A DNA stretch of 64,000 nt, from NCBI GenBank assembly GCA_003586115.2, contig QVOM02000057.1, positions 1 to 64,000 of the forward strand. The letters run 5' to 3'. Under the pieces are notes generated by a model that was not told where the DNA came from, searched no databases, and worked only from the letters and a program-made list of their open reading frames with translations. Shown piece after piece: positions 11,345 to 23,657 of this stretch (position 1 is its first letter; each line of letters begins with the position of its first letter). A program made the translations under genes and the position numbers. This DNA is from Salvator merianae. Taxonomy: Eukaryota; Chordata; Lepidosauria; Squamata; Teiidae.

Positions 11345-14300
11345 TTAAAGCAAGGACTTGAGGGCGAACGAGAGCCCAGCTCCACAAGAAAGCCCCAGGG
11401 CCAGAAAAAAGGTCATGATGGCGCCGGCCATCTCACTCTCGTGGGGTTGCACTTGCCTGGGGAAACAGGAAATAAGGAGGAACGTTTTAGCCTCAAAGCA
11501 GGGAAAGGTGTTCCTTCCCCCCCCCCCCGCTGCAATCAATATTCGGCGTCGGGATGCCCACAAACTGAAATTTAGTGGTTCGGCTCGAATCGAACCGAAT
11601 ACGCTTGGTTTGGGTTTGACTAGAACCGGTTTTGTTTTCGAACGACAGAGTGGTGAGGTGAGGTGAAAGGACACACACACACACACCACTTTGCCCTCAC
11701 ACTGCAGCAGCCCCGACGCGCCCCCCCCCCAGATTTCGCTCCTGCATTTTTCAGGAGGGGATGCTACCTTCCGATCACTCACTTGGGCGCCAGGCACATG
11801 GAGAGGGAGACAAAGTAGCCATTGGAGAGCGCAAAGACGGCCATGAAGAGTACGAACCAGGCATCATGGCGGAACAGGAGAGGCAAGTGCGTCCGCTGCG
11901 GAATGTTGCATAGCAGGAACAAGGGGACAAGAACCAGACGGACCCCCACGGCCACAGGGAGCAAAGGGAGGTATTTCTCTGGCTGCGCAGAGCGAAAGAA
12001 GATGTGTTCACTGCCCCAGAATGCACCTTCGTCTCAAACAAACTATTCTGGCCACCCCCAATGGCCCCTAACGGACTCTTTCCCCCCCTGGATCCTGGAG
12101 TATTTTCACCCCCTTTCAATAGCACCCTCCCCTACCCACCAGTTGCTTACCCAGAGGAAGTGGGAGGTGAGGCTACGGCCCAGCCAGTCCATAATATTGA
12201 ACACAAGGAAGTTACAAACCGGCGTAAAGAACTTGCCTAAATGAAGAGGAAACGGAGAAATATTTTTAAGATCTTGTTTACTTGTCCCTCCTCAGACGCT
12301 AATCCCAAGGAGACCTGCAGACAACAGATGGGCTAATTCTTTATTTTATTGTGGGGGGGGGCTCCTGGTTGTGAAGGCCTGGGGACCTGGAATAGGGCCT
12401 TTTCAGTGGTAGCCCCCGGACCATGGAACAGACTCTACCTCCTGAGGTGCGCCAGGCACCTTCATTTCATAGGTTCAGGAAATCAGTGAAGCCACACCTA
12501 TTTACCCTGGACTTGGGCTGACAATACAGCTGTTCTTCCTCTCTTTCAGTCCTCTTATTGCTTTTAGTGTGTCCATTTTATATTTTATTTTTATTGCTGC
12601 AGCCCTGAGACCTTTGGGTATAGGCCTGGATAAAAATGCAAATGAATGAATGAATGAAATAATTGTTTTACTATTGTTATCTATGTTTTACACTGTTTAT
12701 TTTATCAAATGCTCTGGGCCAGGAGCTTCTGGAAAAAAAAAAACTGTTTTGATCCAGGAGCCATTAAGGGTGTGGAGGTTTATATACACTCTTCCTTTCT
12801 TCTTTTAACAAACAATAAAGGGAGGGAAAATAGCAATTCTTCTGCCAGCAAGCAAGCAGAAAAGGAAAATAAAAACCTAATTAACTTCTGGTTGGCTGGC
12901 ATTTGCTTTATCCAGGTCTATGTGTTCCGTCACCCTAGAAACCTTGTAACCTACATCTTCAGTTATTAGCACAAGGTCCTACTACGGCTTCTAGATTTTC
13001 CTAGAACAGTGTCCCAGAAGAGATGGCATAAAACGAAGGATGTTAGTTATGAAAGAAATATCAGCAGTCCTTTTGACTCTAAATCCCATGCAGGAAGAAT
13101 ATGCAGATCAAAGGGACAGGGAAAAAAATATTATGTTAGGTCAATTCCTTCCCTCAGAGAGGACACTGGAATTGTGATTTAATCCATTCAATTCAAGCTG
13201 AGTTTGCCTCGGTTTTTCCCAGATTCTTCCTGTTCTCATTGATTTGGCCGCATTAAACCAGCCCCTCCCCCCCCTCTATTTCTTTCAACATCCATCACTC
13301 ACTCCAGCTTGTGTTCCTAGAAGTGCTTGTGATGCTGGCTGTGATGGCGGGAAACACAGAGAGAGTGACGGAGAAAACCAGGACAATACACAAAGCCAGT
13401 CGCCAGATCTGGAAGTGGAAGAGAGAATCAGAAGATAACCAAGGTCAGCAAAATTCCCTTCCAAGCCTGAGCCTTTTCCCCTCTCTCATTACCCATCTGG
13501 ACCATCTTCACTTGCATCCCAGGAGGTAACATTCCTCCATGTTTCACATCAGTGGAATCCGAGGTACGGATCCTGCAAACTCATAGAAACGTCAGTCCGT
13601 GGAATTTACTGCCGGAAGAGGCGGTGACAGCAACCAGCCTGGCCAGCTTTAAGAATGGATTGGACAGATTCATGCAGGCCAGGTGTATCAATGGCTACTG
13701 GAATGGATGCCCAGATACCTCCTCCAGGGTGGAGAGACGGGCAGGAGGCCTCTGAAGGCCATTTGCAGGGAGTGGGGAGCAGGTGAAGGTTTTGCCTTCG
13801 TCTTCTGCTTGAGGTGCCCAGAAGCCATTGGTGGGCCGCTGTGTGAGACGGGATGCTGGACTAGTTGGACTTTAATCGGCACTGGAGAAACAGGCAGGAG
13901 ACCTCTAAGGCCATTTGCAGGGAGTGGAGAGCAGGTGAAGGTTTTGCCTTCGTCTTCTGCTTGAGCTGCCCAGAAGCCATTGGTGGGTCTCTGTGTGAGA
14001 CAGGAAGCTGGACTAGTTGGACAGTAATCGGCACTGGAGAGGCAGCCAGGAAGCCTCTAAAGGCCATTTTCAGGAACTCAAGAGGGTTTTGCCTTTGTCT
14101 TCTGCTTGAGTTGCCCAGAGTTGGTGGGCCACTGTGTGAGTGGACTAGATGGGCCGTGGCCTAATCCAGCAGGGCTCCTCTTATGTTCTTAGGATCCCAA
14201 AAGACAACAAATGCCCCTCCCCAAATGAGATCAGACAGGGAACTTCCTGGCAAAACAACAATTTGGAACGTGCTCTGCTGGGTCTATCCAACACCCCAGT

Positions 14301-17300
14301 GGCTGCCAAACTATACCGGCCACGCCTGCTACTTTGATGAAGAGAAAGATTCCTGCTTTCTCCTGCTTCTTCATGTGTATTTTTGTTGGACGGTCTGCAA
14401 CTGGAAATTTTCATCGTCGGCCAACGATCAGTCACCGTGCAGCTGGGGTTACCTTCTCAAGGACAGGCCGGATGGTGGGTCTGGGTGCAGCTTTCCTGCT
14501 TCCCGTCTTCTTACTCCCGTTCATAACCGTCGGGGGTAACTCTGAATCTTCCCTTTTCAGGCTCGAGACATCTCCGTTACTCAGGGTTAGTGGCTGGTTC
14601 TGGGAGCTGTCCAGTGCCGCAGTGGTGCTGCTCTCTGGAGACGGAATAGGAAAGACGCCGGTCACTGCATAATAAAACCAGCTGGCCTAGAGGCTCCAGT
14701 AGCATTTGGAGCTGCTGGGAGTCCATTTTGGGGGGCACACTTTACTGCTTCGCTGAAATGGGTCCTCTGTGGCTCGGTATATCACACCCTAGTAAGCCAT
14801 CTAGACCTCAGTAAAGACCAGGACGCCATTTTGGTCGCCCTAGTCCAGTCTATTCTCCATTCTGTACACACTAGGAGGGGGCGGGATCTCTCTTATACCA
14901 CACCAGTATGGGACAGGGAGGTCCACAACCCCTTCCTAGTCTGCACTACTGGGGACTGTGGAAAGGGGGTTAAATTTGTTGCCTGGGATTACGAGGGGAG
15001 GGCAGTGTAGCCTTCCAGATCTGGTCTGGCTACAGGCCCCCCCCATTCTTGACCATTGACTGTACAGCCTGAGAAATGATAATAGATGAAATCTGGTCTC
15101 CTACCTCTTAATTTAAAGGCTAACGTATGAACCGGCTCCAGAATTTGAGACCACTCTCCACAACTAAGCCCAGTTGCTTCATTTCACATTTCCCTTCAAA
15201 AATGCTTTACCAGGAGAAAGGAGTCCGGCCACAGTCTCGAGTTCATAACCTGGGTTTTTCCACGTCCTCTGCTGCAGGTAGTGACGGGCAAACTCCTGCA
15301 AAGAAAGCACAGAGGAGTAGAGTTGCAATCAAAGACTGTTTGATCTCTCCTTTCTCCTGCCTGCAATGTTCGGTGGCAAGTTTCCTCACGGAACGGGGGA
15401 GCTAAAGAAAGACCCTAATTTCGCATCTCTGAGCTTGGGTATCTTTAAAAGGAGGACAGATGCGTCCGTGGAGATTACGTCTATTTACGATATGCCACCC
15501 TTTGCTACAGATCCCAGGGCGGTGTAGAAAAATAAAGACAGAATAGAATTGCCGTGTGAAAATAAGAAAGCGTGCAGCGAAACCAGATAATTAAAACAAA
15601 AGGCCACGGAGGGTGTCTCGTCTCCTTTGAAATCTATCTGAATCAACATCCATCGCTGCGCCCTGTTTTTATTATCCTGTTTATTATCCTGTTTTTCCTC
15701 AGATTGGGGCCATGGTTCAAATTTCCACCGACATCATGAGCCTGATCCTATTGGAACGTTCCTAGCCAGGGCTACGGATTCCCTCCTTGCTCCAAACCCG
15801 GTGACGCAAAATCTGCCCCGCTCCCCTTGTTCTGCAGGGCTAGGAGAGGGGGCAGAGAGCTTTTCCTTCTCACCTGGTGGGGCAGCAAGAGATAGCAGAG
15901 GATCGAAATTAAGGTGCCGACGCAGGGAGTCACAAAGTAGCTCAAAGCAGCCGTCTGCACCTCCACCCCACCTGAAAAGCCAAAGACAGGCGGTCGCTGT
16001 GCAAAGCTCTTTCCCGCTCCGGACTTTAGGGCAAGCGCTTGCACAGGTCATGACAACAGGGGACATTTTATTTATCTGTTTCACACACTGTCTTGGCCTT
16101 CTAGGCCCTTCCCAGGTAAGAGTGATGTCGCGGAATGTCCACAAATATTTCAACTGTGCAGGAGAAGGGTGTGTCTCACGCAGCCGGAGCAGGGAGAATA
16201 TCAGTAAAGGAAAGAACCACCAGCAGCCCAAATCCTAAGGACAAGGTCTGGCAGCAGGGAGAAAGGCCAGGAGTGGTGAGGATTAGTAGGGACCAGTGTA
16301 GGCCAAGCACACAGCAGGAGCAATGACGAAAGAACGGTGTAGCATCACATTGCATTCATGAACGCTGTGGACGAAAACACTGAATATATTGGAAGTTTGT
16401 GCACCTCTGGAGGTCCCTGCTTGTCACTCCTGGAGGAAGGAAAGTCCTGGATGAAGAAAGAGGTGGAGGGAAGGGTAAGGCAGTAAGAGAGCGGGGAGAA
16501 AAGAGGGAAACCTGGGAGGGGGGAAGTCTGTACAGTGCCCAAGCGTGGCCCTTAGCAGGAAGGAAGGAAGAGACCAGGGGCTCCAAAGGCACGATGGGCA
16601 GAAAGGTCCCAAGGGAAAGAGGGGGGTGCAGAATGCAATAGAACAGCTGGCAGCCACGCAAAACATCTGGAAGGCAGCAGGTTGGGGAGGCCTGGTACGG
16701 AGCAACCCCATGTTGGGTGCAGGATCCAGCCCACCGTCCCCCAAGGGAGATCCCGGTTCCCACCATCCTTGTCCAAAATTTTCCTCTGCTTCCCTGACTT
16801 CCACGTAATCCTGGAGGGACAGAGGCGCCTGGATAACGTTCGGTATGCCTGGCAACTCTTCAGAGGCTGCCATCGTGACCGGCCTTTAAATTCCAGAGCA
16901 CAGGTGTGCCCAGCTGTGGCCCTCCAGATGCTTCTGAGCTACAACTCCCATCTGTGTTAGGCACAGCTAGTGGCTGTCCTGGAGTGGGGACAGAATGATG
17001 GGAGATGTAGTTTAGGGGCAGGGCTGACATGGAATGTTGGGAGTTGTAGTTCAGGAGCAGGGCTGGCCAGGGCTGACAGGGAATGTTGGGAGTTGTAGTT
17101 CAGGAGCAGGGCTGGCCAGGGCTGACACGGAATGTTGGGAGTCGTAGTTCAGGAGCAGGGCTGGCCAGGGCTGACATGGAATGTTGGGAGTTGTAGTTCA
17201 GGAGCAGGGCTGGCCAGGGCTGACATGGAATGTTGGGAGTTGTAGTTCAGGAGCAGGGCTGGCCAGGGCTGACACGGAATGTTAGGAGTCATAGTTTAGG

Positions 17301-20300
17301 AGCAGGGCTGGCCAGGGCTGACACGGAATGTTGGGAGAATCCCGACAGCTTCAGTTCAGCCCCGCTGCTGCTGTGCTCTCCCAGGAGAAGCCGATCCAGC
17401 CCTCCCAGGACTCGCTTCCCAAACGCCCCCATCTCCCCCCATCCCGCCGCTCATACTCACTGGCCAGGGACAGCAACATGGCGGCGGCGGCAAAGCTTCC
17501 GGCCATGCCTTGCCCGCTCAGGAAAAGAGTGCTGTAGCGTTCGGGGAAGGAGCCCAGCTGCCCAAAAAGGCTCGCCTGCAGGATGGCACAGAAGGCTGGG
17601 GAGAAAGGAAGGGAGATGAAGGGGGTGAGAGTCAGCCGTGCCTTCTTCCTTTCCCTTTCCCTGTGCACAGAGGTGACCCTCAGCCCTGGCTTGCAGGTTC
17701 CACCTGCAGGCTGCTGGACTAGAAGAGCCCCTGGTCCGACCCAGCAGGGCATCCCTCAGGTCCCCACGGTCAAGCGGGGACCAGGCCACACTGCGCCCCC
17801 AAGGGCAGCCGAGATGCAGACAGTGCCACAGATTGCCCGAGATTATCAGTCTTCAGCGAGGCCAGAGTGAGGGCAGGCTACTACCCTGCGAGCGGCGGAG
17901 GACGGAGGGGGCGGAGGGTACTCACAGTTGATGAACCAGACGCTTGCCATGGTGACGGAAAAGAAGCCGCGTGGCGACACGTCCACCCTGACCAGGACGG
18001 CGGTTAGCAGGAAGAGGACCAGTATCCCGAGGAGGCTGCCCAGAATCCTGACTCGTTCAGGGACGCTTCGGAGGGAGAGGAAGTCGAAAGCCAAAAAGTT
18101 TGGAAGGCTTGGCTTACAGAGAGCCGACCCCGTCTGCAGCCCAGGGCCTTCGCCAAAACCCCGATGCAAAACCCCGATGCACAGGGCCAAGGAATTCAGA
18201 AACTTCGCAGATTCCCCCAGGACTAGAAAAGCGGCTCACTCACCACTGGTACAGGAAGGTGTTGAGGAGGGTGAAAAGCAGCAGCGGAAGCTGTGACAGG
18301 AGAGCCAACCAGTTGCTGAAGCTGAACCCATCGCTGCAGCGGGGCAGAGGTTCGTGTTCCGGGGCCGTACCGTTTCCCCCTCCTTCGGCAGCTGAGCAGT
18401 TCCCCGCAACCAGCCTAGACTGGAAATACTGACCAGAGAGTTACTGGAAGAAAATATCTTCCCCTGCCCATGCAGCTGAGAAACTGAGGCTAATAACAAG
18501 ACCTGTTGCAGAGTTCTGTTGCCCTCAGGTGTTCAAGGAGCAGCCATACGTGGGATGGCCTTCTTTGTGGTGGCTCCCGGGCTGCGGAATAGCTTCCTTT
18601 CTGAGGCAGGCCATGCATCAGTGTGAAACGGCCTCCCCTTCCTTTTCGGGCACTTTTATGGCTGTCTTATTCAGCTCATTTTAAATGTGTTTTTTATTTG
18701 TTTAATATGCCACCTGATTCTTTTTGATACAGGTGGGACAGAAATCCAAATAACAAAATATTACACTTACAGTGTCAGGTTAAAATACACCTGTTCGCCA
18801 GGTCGTTGGTTTTTAGAGATCCCTTTCTCCTAACGCAGTCACTTTTGGGTGTGGCGATGTTTTCTTTTAAGCTATTTTTAACTGCCAAGATTTCAATAGA
18901 TACGGTTTTGTTGTGGTGGTTGGTTGAACTTTTACCTTGTAACCTGCCCTCAGACCCTCGGGTGAAGGTAGGATGCAAATGATAAACAAATAATCTGATA
19001 ATCGGCAGCCATAATCATGAAAGAGAACGGTCGAGGGAAATGCATTTCTTAAGGACAAGAATGACTTCCCGGGCTGAGCATGACCCTGAAAACACCTGCC
19101 CAGTTATCCAGAGGAGCGTCCAAAATAAAGCACCTACCGGAATGGCTGTGATGAAGAAGTTCCAGGGCAGAAGAGTTCCCAGGCCGAGAAGGAAGAAGAT
19201 TATTGCCACACAATGGAAACTGGAGGTTGGGAAGGAGAGACAGTCATTAGATCAACGGCGTGAAATTATCTACTCGTGGCTCTGACTGGCTTTTCTGATG
19301 TGGGGTGATGAGAAGTCCAGCATCCTGCCTGTCTCTCCAACCTGGAGGTGGTACCTGGCATCCATTCTAGTAGCCATTGATACACCTGTCCTCCATGAAT
19401 TAAGTGGAGCCCTGCTGGATCAGGCCACAGCCCATCTGGTCCAGCATCCCATCGCACACAGTGGCCCACCAATTGCTTCTGGGCATCTCAAGCAGAAGAC
19501 GAAGGCAAAACCTTCACCTGCTCTCCACTCCCTGCGTGTTTAAAAATATATTTTAACCAGGTGCCAAAAACTATATTATGTAGGCAGTTGGCAAACCTCT
19601 GCAGGGAGGCTGTTCCAAAGTCCGGGGGCCACCACAGCAAAGACCCTCTTGCGTGTTCATGCCCTTTGCACCTCTGACAGAGGAGGATCTGTGACTTGCT
19701 TCAGAATTTTAAGATGGGATGCACTACAGAAAATAAATAAATAACGGCATCTCCGGTACTTACGAGTCCTTGGGGACCCCTTGGGAAGCCATCAGAAATG
19801 GCTGTCACCAGGCCAGGAATAAACTTCTTTGCAAAAGCAAATCCCTGGCAAAATCCTTGTTGCAGCTGAAAGGGAAATAAAAGGAAAATCTCATTAGAAG
19901 GGACAACACAGCTTCCTAAGGACAGGAGATTTTTTAAAAAGTAAAACTTCAGTGATACCCATCTCAAGAGGGGTTATTTTCTTGACAGCCTCAGACCATA
20001 ATAAAGATATTTCACTTTATATTCTAGGCAGAGGAAGAATCCTTTCCGCTTAACTTCAAGGGAAACTTAAAATGCTTGTTTACACTAAACGTTTGTTTAT
20101 CAGTCATAAAGAGTGGTTGCTATTCATTTACTACTATTTGTTTTTATTTGTTTACTAAACTTAAAACAGCTGTCCGAATGGCAAAGTTATCTGGGAGGCT
20201 TTTAAACACGCACTCAAATCATAAGTTAAAAATTCCTCTAACAACATGAGACACCGAAAGCCGATCAATAAACTTAAAATTTAAAACCACTCACGAGATC

Positions 20301-22363
20301 AACATGTCAAGACACAGTTAAGGTAAGAGAGCCTTGCTTCTCTTTGCGAATCCTGTGGTCACAAGCAGGCCGCAAAGACTTCAACAAATTTCAGACAAAA
20401 CAGCTGATTTTGTAACAGGGAGAGACGCCCAGGCTGCGATTCGCCGTGGGGAAAAACAGGGGAGGAATCCTGAACCAGTTAGCTTCTGTGTTTTATACCA
20501 ACAGAGAGAAGGAAACAGAAAAGCTGGACTCACAGAGCTGTTGTCCCCAAAGTAGGACTTTAGAAGCCATTGCGTCAACCTTTGGGGTTGCACAATCCAG
20601 AAGGGTTTGCCAACGGTGGATAGGTCAGAGTGTGAAAGGTTTCATCCTTGCAAATACCTCCTTTCTGCTTCAGCCTTTCCCATTCCCCAGTCCCTGAAAA
20701 CCTCCACGCAGGGCTTGCAAAACTACAGAAAACTGGAGATTAAGGGAACTGCAGAGATAAATAAAATTGGTGCAGCCACCTTAGGAGGTTCTGCTGGGGG
20801 TAGCACCAATCCATGAATGCCTTCGCGCAGGGCCTTCTCCGTGTTGGCACCTATGCTGTAGAACGCTCTGTCTTTAGATGCTTCTGAGGCACCTTCTATC
20901 ACATCTTTTAGATGCCTTTCTATTTATTTGTTGAAGACATTTTTATGCTGCTTTCCATTAAAAAATTTCAAAGTGGTTTACAGAGCATTACAAACAAGGG
21001 TGAAAACAGAGTAAAAATCAGCAGTTAAAACACATTAAAAACTGAATGGGGCAGGGCAGAGACAAACTCACAGCCAGGGAACACCTGTGTAAAAAGGCAG
21101 GTCTTTAATAGGCGCCTGTAAGTTGTAAGAGTAGGTGCCTCCGGACCAGCAGAGGGAAGGGCACTCCGAAGGGAAGGTGCCACCACAGAGAAGGCCCGAC
21201 TTCAAACTATCCCAAGACGGCAATCTTCAATATGTGGTAGAACCCACAGTAAGACTTTGTCAGAGAAGAAGTCCCGTATAAAGTACAATGTTGCCATTTT
21301 CTGCAGCAGCTATTAAAGCCATTAGATTAAGGCAATTTACATGGGAACTATGTATCTATAATCAGATTCCAGACTGCTACAAACAGCTAAGTATGCCTTG
21401 TTTTGCAAACTCCCCCCCCCCACTTCTAGCTTTGATCAGGGATCAAACAGATTTCAGTTAAATAGTTAATATTATTGCAAGTTCCTAGGATTGCATTAAA
21501 CAAGGGACGGTGCGTTTTACTGACCGTGTAAGAGCGCAAGGGCCCCGTACGAAGTCAATGGGACAAAACCTTTCCAGTGGGAATGCTGGGAGATGTAGTT
21601 CTAGAACACCTGGAACATCTGCCAGTTGAACAGCCCTGTAGGAAAAGAAACACAAACGCTCTGTATCCTCCTTTTATGCAGCTCAACGCATTTTGTGTCT
21701 GTTATCTGGATAAACCTTCCGCCCTTCTGCAATACACTGGGACTGTTTATGTTTACAATTGCCTTTCCCCCCTCTGCAGTGGCTTTTAAAAATACAATCA
21801 AAACAACTAAAAAAACAACTGGTTGGAAGTTACCACACTGTCATCTGCTGCTCGTGGCTGCCCGCACTTAGGTCCCAAGCTCTAAGGGCCAAAGGCAGCG
21901 CTGAGCATGTACAGAGGGCAAACGTGGCTTTGTTCCAGGGCCCCTGAATAAATCCAAGCAGTGCGGAGGTTGAATTTCAAAGGAACCCATTAAAAAAAAG
22001 GGGGGGATGGCAAATATTCACCCCACCCCACCCCTCAAGGTCGTGCTCTCTGGTTTCCAACGGAGCTCTGCAGACGGATAGGGGTTCGACCCCTGGCGCC
22101 AGCAGACAAGCCTTCTGCACGCGCTCAGAGGCACAGCCGTCCTCCTTCCTTCCTCCCTCGCCGCACGGTCAGAGCTCCGCGACCAGGTGGGGGGTGGGCA
22201 CAGACCCCCGCAGCGGGGCGGGCGATCTCCTCCCCAGAGCTCCGCGTCAGACAGGCAGGCCGCGGCTCGCAGGCCGCCGCCGCCGCCCTCCCGGTGCATC
22301 CTTGCCCTACCTTGCGCCCCCGCGGCGGCCCCTGCCTCCGCTCGCCATCCCGGGCGGCTCCAT
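11345..22363 (-). CDS. SLC29A2: SLC29A2, equilibrative nucleoside transporter 2 (ENT2)
   Basis: Eleven-pass plasma-membrane transporter for nucleosides and nucleobases by facilitated diffusion. Twelve coding exons on the minus strand: 22311-22363, 19138-19219, 18244-18428, 17926-18065, 17461-17595, 15874-15971, 15211-15295, 14453-14664, 13303-13408, 12151-12236, 11783-11982 and 11345-11456. Lengths add to 1494 nt (497 codons plus stop; human ENT2 about 456) and every junction keeps frame. Diagnostic blocks: FFLLGLGTLLPWNFFITAIP (TM1), LLSQLPLLLFTLLNTFLYQC, FLSGQGMAGSFAAAAMLLS, YFVTPCVGTLISILCYLLLP, TLSVFPAITASI, NFLVFNIMDWLGRSLTS, ALSNGYFVSLSMCLAPK, and C-terminus FFLALGLSCGAGLSFALKSLL less its last residue, in which exon 12 ends. 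Sequons NCS and NGT lie in the first extracellular loop. The cytoplasmic loop from exons 7-8 is Ser/Pro/Lys-rich and somewhat longer than in mammals. Position beside BRMS1/B4GAT1 favours A2 over A1. Confidence 0.95.
12360..12660 (+). repeat. L2-like LINE 3'-end fragment
   Basis: The wording (GGGCCTTTTCAGTGGTAGCC, then GAGACCTTTGGGTATAGG and an AATG-rich tail) is repeated at 30540-30790. It lies in SLC29A2 intron 9. Confidence 0.55.
13590..14195 (-). repeat. CR1-like LINE tail with internally triplicated segment
   Basis: Same family as the copies at 3331, 35965, 38600 and 52905 (ends 'CAGGGCTCCTCTTATGTTCTTA'). Inside it a roughly 150-bp segment beginning at GCAGGAGGCCTCT/GCAGGAGACCTCT occurs three times in tandem, near 13741, 13894 and 14044, joined each time by 'TAATCGGCACTGGAGA'. 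Located in SLC29A2 intron 8. Confidence 0.75.
16990..17340. repeat. 49-bp minisatellite in SLC29A2 intron 5
   Basis: The word GCTGACA(T/C)GGAATGTTGGGA starts at 17023, 17072, 17121, 17170, 17219, 17268 and 17317, exactly 49 bp apart, giving about seven units with few substitutions. Each complete unit carries GGGAGTTGTAGTTCAG or a close variant, whose complement CTACAACTCCC is the core of ZNF143/THAP11-type promoter motifs. A dispersed repeat with a similar word lies just before it (16905-16965). Confidence 0.93.
18560..18775 (+). repeat. Degenerate LINE 3'-end fragment
   Basis: Contains the 'GGTGGCTCCCGGGCTGCGGAA' type phrase and an AT-rich tail like the copies at 12360 and 27180. Lies between SLC29A2 exons 2 and 3. 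Confidence 0.4.
19296..19545 (+). repeat. CR1-like LINE tail, two joined fragments
   Basis: A 3' part (19317-19405) and a 5' part (19408-19540, GTGGAGCCCTGCTGGATCAG) of the same dispersed family are joined in the wrong order. Located in SLC29A2 intron 1. Confidence 0.65.
20770..21220. repeat. LINE-derived fragments in SLC29A2 intron 1
   Basis: Includes 'CACAGAGAAGGCCC' and the stretch around 20930-21110 with A-rich tail wording seen in other copies (47205-47300). Family not resolved. Confidence 0.45.
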
Positions 22364-22800
22364 GAGCCCGGCTGTTCCTTGGGCGAACCGGGGCGGGGGG
22401 GGAGGGCAGAAGCCGCTCGCTCGCTCGCCCCCGTGGCCCCTGGTTGCCCGCCTCCCGCGTTGCGGTGGCTCCCTGGGCCAGAGGAGAGAGAGAGAGAGAG
22501 AGCTAGAGCGCGCGCCCGCGCCCGCGCCCGGGCGAGGTGGCGGCGGCGCGCGGCGGCGGGGGGTGGGTGGCTGGCTGGCTGGCTGGCCGTCTGGCCGCGT
22601 GCTCGGCGCTGCAGCAGCGGCAGCTCAGGCCGCCCAGGATCCCGGAGACGGAGCGCGCCCCCGCCGGGCGTGCAGGTGGAGGCAGCGCAATGGAGGACGC
22701 GGGTCGGATTCTGGCTCAGCCGAAGGGGACCCGGAGGAAGGGGCAGATCTGTTCAGTTCGTGTGCCACCCTCTTCCCCAGGAATGGCTGCTTGGGTTCAG
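22140..22800. promoter_or_regulatory. CpG-rich SLC29A2 promoter/5' UTR region
   Basis: Dense CpG sequence around the first coding exon with GGCGG, GCGCGC and (GA)n at 22481-22501. It gives several long spurious open frames on both strands. Promoter function is inferred from its position; the TSS is not visible. Confidence 0.6.
22311..22363 (-). CDS. SLC29A2: SLC29A2 first coding exon
   Basis: A 53-nt coding exon (17 codons plus 2 nt) starting MEPPGMASGGRGRRGGA and ending in AG before a GTAGGG donor. The split codon AG|T joins exon 2 (19219) to give S-FHCVAIIFF, matching the S-Y-H-x-V-x-I-x-F-F of ENT2 from other species. A second in-frame ATG at 22346-22348 could serve instead. It sits in a CpG-rich block. 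Confidence 0.75.
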
Positions 22801-23296
22801 ACGTGATGCTCTGGAAGCCCCCACCCCCCATATCAGTCACCGCCTTCTTGCCTGGGTTAACAGCAAAACATTTCCTCACGTGTGAATCGTGCGGCCTGTG
22901 GCAGCCTTTCTTGGTTCTTCGACTTACAGAACCTCCCTGAAGCAGTTCACGGATTTAGCCGACGGGATGGCTCTCCATGAAAGCCCCCCCCCCCCGTTAC
23001 AAGCCCTGAACGTTTCAGCGTTCTGCGCTGAAACATTTTGCTGGTTACCTGGGTTGGAACGGAAGACACGAGTGTGGATCTCCTCTTTTCTATATTGTGC
23101 CATTCAGAAATGGTCCCAGAAGCCCCTGAGGAGGTTACTGGCCGGAACCACCTGAGCCGTCTAAGCTGGTTCCGTCTCCAGCCCTCGGGTTCTGTTTGCC
23201 AAATGTTTCCGCTACCCACACTCCTGTTGCACGCGAACTCCACAACAGAGAGCTTTTGGCCCTGAAAACTCTCCAGCAGACTTCGAGTAAACTGTG

Positions 23297-23472
23297 GTTT
23301 AACATAGTGAAAATTGTGAAAATTCAATGAATTTTGTTTTCACAAAAGAATAGGCTTTTTCATTTTCAATCGAAAACTGCTAAAAAAAAAAGGGAAAAAA
23401 GAAGTCATTTTCATTTTGATGTGAAAATTCGCGAAAATGAAATTTCGTATGAATTTTCACTTGCAAATAACC
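23297..23472. mobile_element. Partial copy of the same hAT-like element
   Basis: Near-identical to the right half of the 23658-24001 element (shared 'ACAAAAGAATAGGCTTTTTC' and the TTTTGATG-GAAAATTCG run) but lacks both terminal repeats. It is about 190 bp from the intact copy. Confidence 0.75.
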
Positions 23473-23657
23473 TGGAGTTATGTGGTATGAAAACTCTAAT
23501 AAACTTTAATATAATTGCTTTCTTTAAAATTGCCTAAAGTAAGAAAGGGCAGCCATTGTCTTGGTTTTCTTTTACTTTAACTCCTGAAGTACCACAAGAT
23601 CCATTCAGGCTGAAAAAAGAAAAGTCTGTTTTACTCCACTTTCTGTGTCATTCACAC

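Noticed and set aside
16424..16873. Minus-strand frame starting MAASEELPGIPNVIQAPLSL in SLC29A2 intron 5
   Set aside because: The first residues look protein-like but it turns into low-complexity Pro/Ser/Leu and matches no family I know.
22187..22940. Two overlapping plus-strand open frames in the SLC29A2 CpG region
   Set aside because: Compositional artefacts of CpG-rich 5' DNA with (GA)n and (GC)n tracts.
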